Assembly: GCF_002868735.1 (NCBI RefSeq)
Contig: NZ_CP025611.1
Coordinates: 2,859,001 to 2,923,000, forward strand
Origin: Niveispirillum cyanobacteriorum
GTDB taxonomy: Bacteria; Pseudomonadota; Alphaproteobacteria; Azospirillales; Azospirillaceae
DNA length: 64,000 nucleotides
Direction of reading: 5' to 3'
Under the pieces are notes generated by a model. The model was not told the DNA's origin and searched no databases. It worked only from the letters and a program-made list of their open reading frames with translations. Position numbers and translations under genes: made by a program. Below are positions 16,048-24,437 of the stretch, in pieces (positions within the stretch are counted from its first letter, which is position 1; each line of letters opens with the position of its first letter).

Positions 16048-16088
16048 GGTGCCTTGCCCATGCGACGGGAAGGGAAGGGAAAGGACGC

Positions 16089-16721
16089 TTACAGCGACCC
16101 GCCCAGCACACCCTTGGTGGAGGGCACCGCATCGGCCTTGCGCGGGTCGATCTCAACCGCGGCGCGGAAGGCGCGGGCCAGTGCCTTGTAGCTGCTCTCC
16201 ACGATATGGTGATTATTCTCACCATACAGGTTTTCGACATGCAGGGTGGCGCCGGCGGCTTGCGCAAAGGCCTGGAACCATTCCTTGAAAAGCTCGGTAT
16301 CCATGTCACCCAGCTTGTCGCGGGTGAAATTGACCTTCCAGATCAGGTAGGGACGGTTCGACAGGTCGATGGCGACGCGGGTCAGCGTCTCATCCATGGG
16401 GATCAGGGCGTCGCCATAGCGCTGAATGCCCTTACGGTCGCCCAGCGCCTTGGCCACGGCCTCGCCAATGGCGATGCCCGTATCTTCGGTCGTATGGTGG
16501 AAGTCGATATGCAGATCGCCCACCGCCTCAACCTCCAGGTCGATCAGCGAATGGCGCGAAAGCTGTTCCAGCATATGGTCCAGGAACCCGATGCCGGTGG
16601 ACACCTTATAGACCCCGGTGCCGTCCAGGTCGACGGCGACACGGATGCGGGTCTCCTTCGTCGTGCGTTCGACAACGGCACGGCGCGGAGAACGGGCGGA
16701 GGGAGCGGCTGCATTCGACAT
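16089..16721 (-). CDS. hisB: Imidazoleglycerol-phosphate dehydratase
   Basis: The 210-residue dehydratase converts IGP to imidazole acetol phosphate. Its two metal-binding segments are visible: [11 protein letters not shown] (about 72-82) and [17 protein letters not shown]. It is a monofunctional HisB without the phosphatase domain found in enterics. I set the start at the ATG at 16721, before the poorly conserved MSNAAAPS leader; an earlier ATG at 16772 adds residues not typical of the family. It is the first gene of the his operon. Confidence 0.95.
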   Translation of the reverse strand: MSNAAAPSARSPRRAVVERTTKETRIRVAVDLDGTGVYKVSTGIGFLDHMLEQLSRHSLIDLEVEAVGDLHIDFHHTTEDTGIAIGEAVAKALGDRKGIQRYGDALIPMDETLTRVAIDLSNRPYLIWKVNFTRDKLGDMDTELFKEWFQAFAQAAGATLHVENLYGENNHHIVESSYKALARAFRAAVEIDPRKADAVPSTKGVLGGSL

Positions 16722-16861
16722 AGGATTTTTCCTATCAACCGGCGGGGTTCCTGTCATCCAGCCCTTTTGCAAGGCTGCGTCCGTTCCCTTGCGCGGGCCT
16801 GGACGCGGGGGTGATTATAATTGTAATTTTATGACGGCTTGATCCTTTCAGATTGTGTCGC
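16722..16861. promoter_or_regulatory. Divergent promoter region between hisB and a lipoprotein gene
   Basis: This 140-bp gap separates the divergent his operon and the lipoprotein gene. A short AT-rich core at 16814-16831 contains TATAAT at 16816-16821 and its near-palindromic context ATTATAAT, so a -10 element can be read on either strand. I find no matching consensus -35 element on either side. There is no visible leader peptide with repeated His codons. Confidence 0.4.
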
Positions 16862-18112
16862 ATGCGCCATTCCGCCGGTTCGATCCTTGCACTGTGCTTA
16901 ATCCTGCTGCTGTCGGCCTGTACCACCACGCCACCCCCAGCGGGGCCGCGCGCGCCGGTACCGTTGAGCCTGGGGCGGGTGCAGGTCGATCTGCCGGTGG
17001 GGCACAAGGCCGGTTCCTACACCTGGCGCTGGGACTGGAGCTGTGTAGCGCCTTTCAACGAAGTGGCCTGGATCACGGAGGGGCGGACGCCTGGACTGCT
17101 GACCCAGGCGGCGCGCGATGGTGTCGGCCTGGGCGGTCTGGGCCTGACGAACGGGGCGGCACGCGTGCTGACCGGGCGGCTGGTGGATGTGGAGCTGTCC
17201 TTGTGCCGGCAGCGGGATGCCCTGTCGCAGAAGCCGATCGGCATTACCGGTGAGGGCAATGTCCGCATCGATTGGGAACTGACCGACCCGCCGGGGCCCG
17301 TCCGCCGTTTCACCACGGTGGGTGAGGGGGAGACGGATATCCCGTCCTTGAATGGCCAGTACGACATCATTCTGCGCAATGCCGCCGCCGATGCCGCCCG
17401 TCGTCTGGCCACCTTGCCGGAATTCCGCCAACTGGTGATGTCGCCGATGGATGGGGTGGGGCCTGCCGCCGCCGGGCCGGTTCCGGCCCTGCCGGTGTCA
17501 TCGCCCGTTCAGCCTGCCGCGTTCGTTGAAACGATGGAAGCAGATGAAACGCCGGAACCGGAGCCAGCGATGCAGGCCGCAAGGCCCGTGGCACCGGGGG
17601 CGGCACGCGTGCGGATGGGGGCGAATGCCGGGGTGATCGTCGATCCGCGTGGATGGGTGCTGCTGCCCGATACCGGTGCCGATCTGGCCGACCCATTGTC
17701 GCTGCTGCTGGCGGATGGTCAGGCGGTGGCGGGACAGTTGCTGTCGCGTGCCTTTGGTTTCCTGCTGGTCCGCCTGCCGGAAGGGAACTGGCCTGCCCTT
17801 GCCATCCGCCGTCAACGCCCGGCGGTCAGCCAGTGGCTGCACCGCCTGGATGGGGAGGAGGGCAGGGGGCCGGTCGCTATGGTGGCGGCCCATGCCGGCC
17901 CCGTCCGTGCGCAGGCGGCGGAGATGCCATCCCTGCTGCTGGATCTGGATGAGGAATTGTGGCGTAACCCGCCTTGGATACTGCTGGATGAAGAGGGGCG
18001 GTTGGCGGCCCTGCGCGGGCCAAAGGCCCTGCCCGGCGATCCCGCCCTCTATTTTGCGCCTGCCCCGGTGATGGCCCATTTCCGGACCATCACCGGGGAT
18101 ATGGGGGATTAA
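16862..18112 (+). CDS. Lipoprotein with an apparently inactive HtrA/trypsin-like C-terminal domain
   Basis: This 416-residue protein has a lipoprotein signal ending LLLSAC and an N-terminal domain of unknown type (about 30-185). A Pro/Ala-rich linker (190-240) follows, then a C-terminal domain beginning GVIVDPRGWVLLPDTG and followed by LLLADGQAVAGQLLSRAFGF. The last part resembles the start of an HtrA-type protease, in which a DG(W/L)VLTNAHV motif, then an ADG strand and DLALLRV are expected. Here the catalytic His, Asp and Gly-x-Ser-Gly are missing, so it is probably a pseudo-protease. It ends four bases into the convergent permease gene. Confidence 0.65.
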   Translation: MRHSAGSILALCLILLLSACTTTPPPAGPRAPVPLSLGRVQVDLPVGHKAGSYTWRWDWSCVAPFNEVAWITEGRTPGLLTQAARDGVGLGGLGLTNGAARVLTGRLVDVELSLCRQRDALSQKPIGITGEGNVRIDWELTDPPGPVRRFTTVGEGETDIPSLNGQYDIILRNAAADAARRLATLPEFRQLVMSPMDGVGPAAAGPVPALPVSSPVQPAAFVETMEADETPEPEPAMQAARPVAPGAARVRMGANAGVIVDPRGWVLLPDTGADLADPLSLLLADGQAVAGQLLSRAFGFLLVRLPEGNWPALAIRRQRPAVSQWLHRLDGEEGRGPVAMVAAHAGPVRAQAAEMPSLLLDLDEELWRNPPWILLDEEGRLAALRGPKALPGDPALYFAPAPVMAHFRTITGDMGD

Positions 18113-19296
18113 CCCTGCGAATAGGCCGTCACGATGGGCACGCGGGCGGCGCGCAGGGCTGGGAAGAAGCCGCCGATCAGGCCAACGATCAACGCCAGGA
18201 TGATGCCCTGTTGCACCAGGGCGGGGGTCAGGGTCACTGTGAACACGATCTGGGTAAAGCCCTGACCCAAGGTCGAGGTGCTGAACCCGTCAAAGAACAG
18301 GAAGATCCCCAGCGATCCGATCACCCCGCCGATCCCGGCCAGCACCAGACTTTCCAGCAAGGTTGCCACAAAGCTGGGAAAGCCACCGAAACCCAGACAG
18401 CGCAGGGTCGCAATCTCCCGCGACCGACTGGCAACGGAGCTATACATGGTGTTCAAGGCACCAGCCAGGGCCCCCAGCGCCATGGCAATGGCCAGCGGCC
18501 AGCCGGCCGTCTTGATAAGGTTAACGGTGTTTGACGACTGGCCCGCGAAATAGCCCTTCTCTGAAAATACCTCCAGCTTCAGGCGCGGCTCGTTGGCGAC
18601 ATAGTCCCGCAGCAGGTCGATGGATTCCGGTGTCTGCAGGCGCACGCGCACCGTCTGGAACGCCGAACCACGGCGGAACAGGCTCTGCACCACGGTTGCG
18701 TCGCCCCACAACTCGCTTTCAAACACAGCGCCATTCATGGAGAAAACGCCCACCACCTTCCAGGTGCCCGTGCCCAGCCGGACCTCACTGCCCAGGTCGA
18801 AGCCCGCAAACTCCCGGATAAGGCCTTCGCCCACCACGATCTCGTTGCTGCCCGGTTCGAACATGCGGCCCTGGGTAATGGTCAATCCATCGCGCAAGGC
18901 CGCCCCATCCTTGCCGATGCCGCGCAGGGGCAGGTTGGCTTTCAGCCCAGTGGAGCGGCGCACCCCATCGACGATGACGTAAAGTTCACCCGACACCAGG
19001 GGGTTGCCATCGTCCTTGCGGACAATGCCCGGTGCCTCCCCGATCAGGCGAAGCTGATCCAGAGCGATAACGGAATTCACTTCTTGCTGGGAGCCATCAC
19101 GCAGCATGATGGCGATGCCCTCAGACCCGGTGCCATCCAGCGTGCGCTTGAAACCAGCGGCCAGCGCCAGGAAGCTCAACAACACCGTCACGACCATGGC
19201 CACCGCCATGACCGTGGAAAAGGACAGCCAAAAACGCTCAGGCAGGCTTTTCAGATTGATGGAACAGACGGCGATAATCTGATTGAGGATACGCAT
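18109..19296 (-). CDS. ABC transporter permease, FtsX/MacB type (second permease)
   Basis: The 395-residue protein has a first transmembrane helix near 22-48, a large periplasmic domain (about 50-265) and three C-terminal membrane helices from about 275, the FtsX/MacB_PCD layout. It lies 15 bases downstream of a second, similarly sized permease and probably pairs with it as a heterodimer. Such systems move envelope lipids, lipoproteins or toxic compounds rather than importing nutrients. The substrate is not readable. Confidence 0.85.
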   Translation of the reverse strand: MRILNQIIAVCSINLKSLPERFWLSFSTVMAVAMVVTVLLSFLALAAGFKRTLDGTGSEGIAIMLRDGSQQEVNSVIALDQLRLIGEAPGIVRKDDGNPLVSGELYVIVDGVRRSTGLKANLPLRGIGKDGAALRDGLTITQGRMFEPGSNEIVVGEGLIREFAGFDLGSEVRLGTGTWKVVGVFSMNGAVFESELWGDATVVQSLFRRGSAFQTVRVRLQTPESIDLLRDYVANEPRLKLEVFSEKGYFAGQSSNTVNLIKTAGWPLAIAMALGALAGALNTMYSSVASRSREIATLRCLGFGGFPSFVATLLESLVLAGIGGVIGSLGIFLFFDGFSTSTLGQGFTQIVFTVTLTPALVQQGIILALIVGLIGGFFPALRAARVPIVTAYSQG

Positions 19297-19311
19297 CCTT
19301 GCCCCCTGTCC

Positions 19312-20469
19312 TTACTGCCGACCGAGTGCGGTCACGATATTGAGACGCAGAGCGTTCCAGGCCGGGATGATGCCGGTCAGCAGACCCAGCGCCAGCATGA
19401 TGGCGACGCCCAGGACCGCATAGTTCAACGTCAGCGCCAGTCCCGGAATGCCGACCGCTGCCCGCATCAACTCCAGCAGCACGGCGGCAGTCCCAAGCGC
19501 GGGCAGCCCGCCCAGCAGTGACAGCAGCAGCGATTCGCCCAGGACCATCTTGAAGATCCGGCCCGACGGAAAGCCCAGGGTCTTCATGACCCCGATCTCT
19601 TTCGTGCGTTCCCGCACCGCCATGACCATGGTGTTGCCCACGATCATCAAGATGGTGGCGAAGGCAGCCCCAACGACCAGTGTCACGATCAAGGTGATGT
19701 TGCCCAACTGGCCCACGAACGCCTGATTGAAGGCCTTTTCGGTATCGGTTGCGGTTTCGGCGGCGGAGTTGGCGAACATGGCGTCGATCCGCTTCGACAC
19801 ATCGGTGTTCAGCTTCTTGTCGGCCGTTTCAATGATGATCCAGCCAGCCGTATCCCGCCCGAAAGTCACCGATTCATTGAAATTGGAATGGTGGAAGAAG
19901 GCGACACTGGTGTCGGCATTCTCCTGTGCGGGTTGCATGATGCCGGCAACGGTCAGTTCCCAGGTCTGCTTGCCGGTATTTTTGTTGGTAAAGATGTTGG
20001 AGGAAAGCGGGATACGGTCGCCCAGCTTCCAACCCCACCGTTCCGCCAGCTTACGCCCGATCAGCACGCTGGACCGGTCGGCCAGGAAGGCGGCGCGTTC
20101 CTCGGGCGTCAGCTTGTAATCGGTAGCGTAGATGTCGAGATAGCTTTCCGGGTCGATCGCGAAGGTCACGATCTGGTTCTTGCCCTCCTGGAAATAGCCA
20201 CCGAACCAGTTGGCATAGCTGGCACGGGCCACCCCCTCGGTCGCGCGCACCCGCTCAACATAGGAGATGGGCAGAGGCTGGGTGAAATTGATCTTGTTGA
20301 TCGTCACCAACCGGTTCTCACCGGCAGCCCCGCCAATATTGTTGAAGCCGTTCTGTACACCGGCCAGCACGCCGAAGATCAGGAAGGCGAAGAAGATCGC
20401 CACCAGCATCAGGATCGCGCGCAGTTTCCGGCTGAACAGATTGGCCAGGATTAAGGAGAAATCCGTCAT
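19312..20469 (-). CDS. ABC transporter permease, FtsX/MacB type (first permease)
   Basis: The 385-residue protein has the same topology as its downstream partner: one N-terminal helix (about 15-38), a periplasmic domain, and three C-terminal helices containing RTKEIGVMKTLGFPSGRIFK, the coupling-helix motif that contacts the ATPase. Its start overlaps the end of the ATPase gene by four bases, indicating coupled translation and one complex. Confidence 0.87.
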   Translation of the reverse strand: MTDFSLILANLFSRKLRAILMLVAIFFAFLIFGVLAGVQNGFNNIGGAAGENRLVTINKINFTQPLPISYVERVRATEGVARASYANWFGGYFQEGKNQIVTFAIDPESYLDIYATDYKLTPEERAAFLADRSSVLIGRKLAERWGWKLGDRIPLSSNIFTNKNTGKQTWELTVAGIMQPAQENADTSVAFFHHSNFNESVTFGRDTAGWIIIETADKKLNTDVSKRIDAMFANSAAETATDTEKAFNQAFVGQLGNITLIVTLVVGAAFATILMIVGNTMVMAVRERTKEIGVMKTLGFPSGRIFKMVLGESLLLSLLGGLPALGTAAVLLELMRAAVGIPGLALTLNYAVLGVAIMLALGLLTGIIPAWNALRLNIVTALGRQ

Positions 20470-21152
20470 GCCGCCACCTGTTCGACAAAGCGGCCCTTGT
20501 CCAGATGCAGGACGCGGTTGGCGTAGCGCGCGGCCTCCGGGTCGTGGGTGACCATGATGATGGTCTTGCCCATTTCCTTATTCAGCAACTGGAGCATGGA
20601 CAGGATTTCATCCGCCGTCTTGCGGTCCAGATCGCCCGTCGGCTCGTCGCAGAGCAGCATCTTGGGGTCGGCCACGATGGCGCGGGCAATGGCCACGCGT
20701 TGCTGCTGACCGCCCGACATTTCGCGGGGGAAATGCTTGGCCCGTTCGGCCAGACCCACGATCTGCAGCGCCGTTTCCACCCGGCGCTTGCGTTCCCCCG
20801 CGCCCAGGCTGGTGAGCAGCAGGGGCAGTTCGACATTGCGGGCGGCGTTCAGGGCCGGCATCAGATTGTAGAACTGGAAGATGAAGCCGACATTGGCCGC
20901 GCGCCAGCCCGACAACTGCCCCTCGCTCATCTGGTCCAGGCGCTGTCCGGCGAAGGTGATGCTGCCGGCGGTGGCGCGGTCGATACCGCCCAGCAGGTTC
21001 AGCAGCGTGGTCTTGCCTGAACCGGAGGGGCCCATGATGGCGATGAAGTCGCCCGCCTCGATGGTCATGTCCAGATGGTCGAAGATGGTGATGGTCTCAC
21101 GCCCCTTCACGAAGCGCTTCGCCCCACCCTGGATGCTGATCAATGCCGTCAT
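20466..21152 (-). CDS. ABC transporter ATP-binding protein, LolD/MacB type
   Basis: The roughly 228-residue ATPase has Walker [10 protein letters not shown], signature MSGGQQQR and Walker B MLLCDEPTGDLD, with the LolD/MacB-like ...GRETITIFDHLDMTIEAGD start. I chose the ATG at 21152, which has GGGGGAAG upstream and starts the conserved sequence; an in-frame ATG at 21176 is possible. It energises the two permeases that follow. It is separated from the adaptor gene by 186 bases that hold repeat copy B. Confidence 0.9.
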   Translation of the reverse strand: MTALISIQGGAKRFVKGRETITIFDHLDMTIEAGDFIAIMGPSGSGKTTLLNLLGGIDRATAGSITFAGQRLDQMSEGQLSGWRAANVGFIFQFYNLMPALNAARNVELPLLLTSLGAGERKRRVETALQIVGLAERAKHFPREMSGGQQQRVAIARAIVADPKMLLCDEPTGDLDRKTADEILSMLQLLNKEMGKTIIMVTHDPEAARYANRVLHLDKGRFVEQVAA

Positions 21153-21234
21153 GGTCTTCCCCCAGTTGTCGGCCATTCCCTAAGCCGGCGGTCAATTTAC
21201 ACTCGTCCCGCTGATCGTGGCCGATCATCGGGCC

Positions 21235-21302
21235 TCAGGCGCCGCCGCCATCCGGCGGCTTGGGCTTACGCGGCACGTGCCGCGCGGCGGCGTTCGCCGC
21301 CG
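21235..21302. repeat. Intergenic repeat copy B inside the ABC export operon
   Basis: Three hairpins: GCCGCC-ATCC-GGCGGC (21244-21259), the perfect 16-bp palindrome CGCGGCACGTGCCGCG (21269-21284), and CGGCGGCG-TT-CGCCGCCG (21285-21302). The lead-in CAGGCGCCG, the ATCC loop and the GGGCTTACG linker recur in copy C (25227-25298). It sits between the adaptor gene and its ATPase gene. Confidence 0.75.
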
Positions 21303-21338
21303 TTGACTTCCCGGCGGCGAGCGCCGGGCAATCCTGGA

Positions 21339-22421
21339 TCAGTTCCCGGCCGGCTTAGCGTCCAGGAAAGTGACCTTGGCGCCCATGTCGGGCAGGACCC
21401 GGCCGTCGCGCTGTTCAAGCTTGATGCGGACCTTGATGGTCGCCTTGTCGCGGTTGGCGCGCGGGACAACCGCGATGACGCTGGCCGGGATTTTCCAGTC
21501 AGGATAGGCGTCCAGCACCGCCTCCACCTTCTGGCCGCTGCGGACGCGGCCGATATTGGCCTCGTTCACATCCACCTCCACCTCCAGGCTGTCCATATCG
21601 ACCAGGGTGCAGACGCCGGTACGGGTGAAGCCGCCCGATGACATGGGGGAGATGATCTCCCCTGGCTGGGCATTCTTGTCGATGACGACGCCATTGAAGG
21701 GCGCACGCACGATGTGGCGATCGACCGTTTCCGTCTGCCGGGCCACGGAAATGCGCGCTACTTCCAGGTCGGCGCGTGAGCCCTTTAGCTGGGCACGCAG
21801 GGTTTCGGCGCGGGCCTGGGCGCGCGTCAGTTCGGCTTCCGAGGCGTTGGATGCCTTGGACAGTGAGGCCGTGCGGGCCAGTACGCGTTCGGCATCACGA
21901 AGATCGGCGGAGAAACCCTCGATCTGCGCCTGGGCAGACGCAACGCGCGCCTTTGCCAGTTCCAGGTCGATGCCGGCCAGCGTGGCGTCCAGGCGGGCCA
22001 GTTCCTGGCCCTTGGTCACCACCATGCCCTCATCGACCAGCACATCCTGTACTCGCCCCGTGATTTCGGCGGAAACGGTGGCGGTTCGACGTGCCACGAT
22101 ATAGCCCGAGGCCACCAGCGTGTTGGTGGGACGTGGCGTGGCCACGGGTGCCGCCGGCGTGGCGGCGGCCGCACCGCCGCTGGCGGGGGCCGTGGCCTGC
22201 GTACCCGATGCCGCAACCTTGGCCGGGGCGGCGGCTTCCTGGCCCCCCAGCAGGGCCGGGCCATAGACGCCACCTGCAACGCCCAGGGCCAGTAGGGCCA
22301 CCACGCCCACCCCCTTGGCCCAGCCCGGCAGACCGGATCGGGGCGGGGCCATCCCCGCCGCCGGCATGTCCGCCGGGCGGTCGATGGTCAGGGAGCGCAG
22401 CAGGTCACGTTTATCGGTCAT
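21339..22421 (-). CDS. Periplasmic adaptor (HlyD/MacA-type membrane fusion protein)
   Basis: The 360-residue protein has a cytoplasmic N-terminus, one membrane helix (about 32-53), a Pro/Ala/Thr-rich linker, a lipoyl half-motif (VSAEITGRVQDVLVDEGMVV), a coiled-coil hairpin (about 150-220) and beta-barrel domains (VRAPFNGVVIDKNAQPGEII onward). Membrane fusion proteins link an inner-membrane ABC exporter to the outer membrane. I chose the ATG at 22421 because the leader residues before it look non-coding. It is the first gene of an adaptor-ATPase-permease-permease operon. Confidence 0.88.
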   Translation of the reverse strand: MTDKRDLLRSLTIDRPADMPAAGMAPPRSGLPGWAKGVGVVALLALGVAGGVYGPALLGGQEAAAPAKVAASGTQATAPASGGAAAATPAAPVATPRPTNTLVASGYIVARRTATVSAEITGRVQDVLVDEGMVVTKGQELARLDATLAGIDLELAKARVASAQAQIEGFSADLRDAERVLARTASLSKASNASEAELTRAQARAETLRAQLKGSRADLEVARISVARQTETVDRHIVRAPFNGVVIDKNAQPGEIISPMSSGGFTRTGVCTLVDMDSLEVEVDVNEANIGRVRSGQKVEAVLDAYPDWKIPASVIAVVPRANRDKATIKVRIKLEQRDGRVLPDMGAKVTFLDAKPAGN

Positions 22422-22684
22422 CTTTATTCCGTCCAACATCCAGACATTCCCCGCCGGCATGCGGCGTGGCGATAAGGGTGGGGCGGCTTCGATATCGGTA
22501 AAGGGGGCGGTCTTTTCACGGTCGATTACGCGAAACGCGTTCGCGGCTTCGTGAAACGGACCGGCCCGCCGGACAAGGCCCCCCCGACCCTTCCGACGGG
22601 CAGCAGCCTAACATGGTTACCGGGCGAACCAAAGGGGAACGACAGCGCTGTCGAAAATCGTCGACGCTGCCGGAAGTGATGCGA

Positions 22685-23149
22685 TCAGTGTTTCAGCCTG
22701 ACCGTATATTGCAGCATCTGGTCAGGGCCACCCACAACGCTGTCGTAAAGGGCGCGTGCCGGCTCATTGCCCTTGCCCGTGGTCCAATAGACGCGTGCCC
22801 AACGGTTTTCCTCCGCCAGGGCGATGATGCGTTTCAGCATGGCGCGCGCCACACCATGGCGGCGATGGCTGGCGGCCACGAACATGTCTGACAGGTTGCA
22901 AAAGGGGCGCAGGCTCCAGGCATTATCATGCAGGACCAGATGGCAGAAACCGATGCCATTGCCCTGCTCATCGCGGGCAATCAGCCCCCGTAAGGATGAT
23001 GCAGGATCCAGCAGCCGGGCCCAAATGACATCCGTGGTCAAGGGCTCCACAATGACATCATATCGTGTCCTATACGCGGCCCAATTACGGCGCCAGCCTT
23101 CTTCATCCTGGGGCGACGGGGGAGAGATGGTGAAATCCGCCACAGCCAC
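22685..23149 (-). CDS. GNAT-family acetyltransferase (paralogue 1)
   Basis: This 154-residue GNAT has the acetyl-CoA site in DMFVAASHRRHGVARAML and the C-terminal RVYWTTGKGNEPARALYD. It is closely related over its length to the protein at 58471-58929: both share WARxLDPSS, CHxVLH, a (R)VYW segment and an ARxLYD..(V/T)GG ending. The ligand is unknown. It is monocistronic as far as visible. Confidence 0.82.
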   Translation of the reverse strand: MAVADFTISPPSPQDEEGWRRNWAAYRTRYDVIVEPLTTDVIWARLLDPASSLRGLIARDEQGNGIGFCHLVLHDNAWSLRPFCNLSDMFVAASHRRHGVARAMLKRIIALAEENRWARVYWTTGKGNEPARALYDSVVGGPDQMLQYTVRLKH

Positions 23150-23304
23150 GGACTCCCGTTAACTATATCTATAGTGGCAAACTACGCTTTCCGCGTGTTC
23201 ACGTTCAAGTTTTATGCACGCACATGGCGTAATCTGCCATCTGATTGCGCTGCCGTGTCATGCGTTGCACATGCCCGTATGCGAGCCGCGAAAGTACCTG
23301 CTTA

Positions 23305-23318
23305 GGTAAGCGCTTACC
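23305..23318. promoter_or_regulatory. 14-bp palindrome GGTAAGCGCTTACC, possible operator
   Basis: This perfect palindrome has the AAGCGCTT core seen in LacI-type operators. It lies 156 bases upstream of the GNAT gene and 60 bases after the Anbu gene's stop, so it could be an operator for the GNAT gene or a distal element. A second small inverted repeat, ACTATA-TC-TATAGT (23162-23175), sits right before the GNAT start. No LacI-family gene is in the window. Confidence 0.3.
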
Positions 23319-23377
23319 GCGCTGCCCGCCCTTGGATGCGGCCAAGGGCAAGGCAGTGGGACGACCCGAATCGATAG

Positions 23378-24109
23378 TTATTTCTGGTCCGGTAGCAGCG
23401 TATCCATCCAGGGTCCGTTGGGCAGGCGGTTGGCCAGATCGGTGATGTGCTTGTTCCACCAATGACGCTGTTCGACCAGGTGGTCATAGTCAAACTGATC
23501 CTCCCGCCACTTGCGGTCGGATGGGTGGTAGGTCAGCACATCGATGGGATAGCCGACATCGGCGGAGGAGTAGCGCGTGCTGTCAAACGACAGATAGGCC
23601 AGCTTCAATGCCATGGTCATGGTCGTTTCATGTTTCAGCGCGCGGTCCAGGATCGGCTTGCCATAGGTGGTGGCGCCGATGGACAGATAGGGCGTGCGCT
23701 CATCCACCTCGATCCAGTTGCCCTCCGGATAGATCAGGAACATGGTCGGTTCCTCATCCTTGGACAGTTGGCCGCCGATGATGGCGTGCAGGTTGAACTT
23801 CAGGTTCGACGCCTCCAGCGCCTCCTTGTCCTCCTTGGCGACCGTCCGCAGGCAGCGGGCAAAGGCGTTGGCGGCGTCCAGCATGGTGGGAAACGGCTTG
23901 GCCTTCTTGTCCGCCATTTCCCGGCGCAGATAGGCCAGCGTCTTGTCGCGGACGGAGCGCAGGCCCGAGGTCATGACGAAGAACTGTTCCTTGCCATTCT
24001 TCATCAAGGTCACCTTGCGCGCCGCCGTCACCTGGGTGCCGGCGGTGATGCGGCCATCGGCCAGGGCGATCAGCCCATCCTTGATCTTGATGCCGAGACA
24101 ATAGGTCAT
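23378..24109 (-). CDS. Proteasome-like hydrolase of the Anbu type
   Basis: This 243-residue protein matches the predicted proteasome-type protease family (Anbu, related to HslV and proteasome beta subunits). The ATG at 24109 gives MTYCLGIKIKDGLIALADGR, so Thr2 becomes the N-terminal nucleophile after Met removal, and Asp18 and the later Lys are in place. An upstream ATG at 24148 would bury Thr2 and is rejected. In many genomes Anbu lies with an alpha-E protein, a transglutaminase and an ATP-grasp protein; none is next to it here. Confidence 0.85.
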   Translation of the reverse strand: MTYCLGIKIKDGLIALADGRITAGTQVTAARKVTLMKNGKEQFFVMTSGLRSVRDKTLAYLRREMADKKAKPFPTMLDAANAFARCLRTVAKEDKEALEASNLKFNLHAIIGGQLSKDEEPTMFLIYPEGNWIEVDERTPYLSIGATTYGKPILDRALKHETTMTMALKLAYLSFDSTRYSSADVGYPIDVLTYHPSDRKWREDQFDYDHLVEQRHWWNKHITDLANRLPNGPWMDTLLPDQK

Positions 24110-24280
24110 GGGCCAGCGGCTCCGGTTGCGATGCGGAAGGGGCGGCATCCTGTCACGCTCAACCGGGCCGCGAAACCAAAAAGCTTACATCCCCGCCGCG
24201 ACCGCAAGACATGCGCCCGTCAGGCTGGAAACCTATCCGGATGGACACGCGACACTCTTGTTGCACTGCACAAAAGTGCC

Positions 24281-24309
24281 TTGACTCCTCTCCATCGCAC
24301 CGATATATC
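24281..24309 (+). promoter_or_regulatory. Sigma70-type promoter of the phasin gene
   Basis: TTGACT (24281-24286) and TATATC (24304-24309) are 17 bases apart, close to consensus on both elements. Transcription would start near 24316, giving a leader of about 120 bases with a good ribosome site, GAAGGAG at 24424-24430. Confidence 0.6.
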
Positions 24310-24319
24310 TGTCCCCATG

Positions 24320-24330
24320 CTGCATTGCAG
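24320..24330. promoter_or_regulatory. PhaR-like operator CTGC-ATT-GCAG
   Basis: CTGCATTGCAG is a perfect palindrome of the CTGC-N3-GCAG type bound by the PHB-responsive repressor PhaR in other alphaproteobacteria. It sits just after the predicted start of transcription of a phasin gene, where a bound repressor would block expression. A second TGC-rich stretch (TTGCACTGCACAA, 24260-24272) lies upstream of the -35 element. Confidence 0.6.
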
Positions 24331-24437
24331 CACGTCCAGGTCCGGGCCGGCAGGTCTGCTTCGGGATGACAAGGCGGCGACCGGTGCCGGGGCTGCACCA
24401 GCGGACCGGCAACGACAGAGCGCGAAGGAGATAGCAT

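Noticed and set aside
24110-24148. An earlier start for the Anbu gene
   Set aside because: It would place 13 residues before Met-Thr-Tyr-Cys and hide the N-terminal threonine nucleophile that defines the family.
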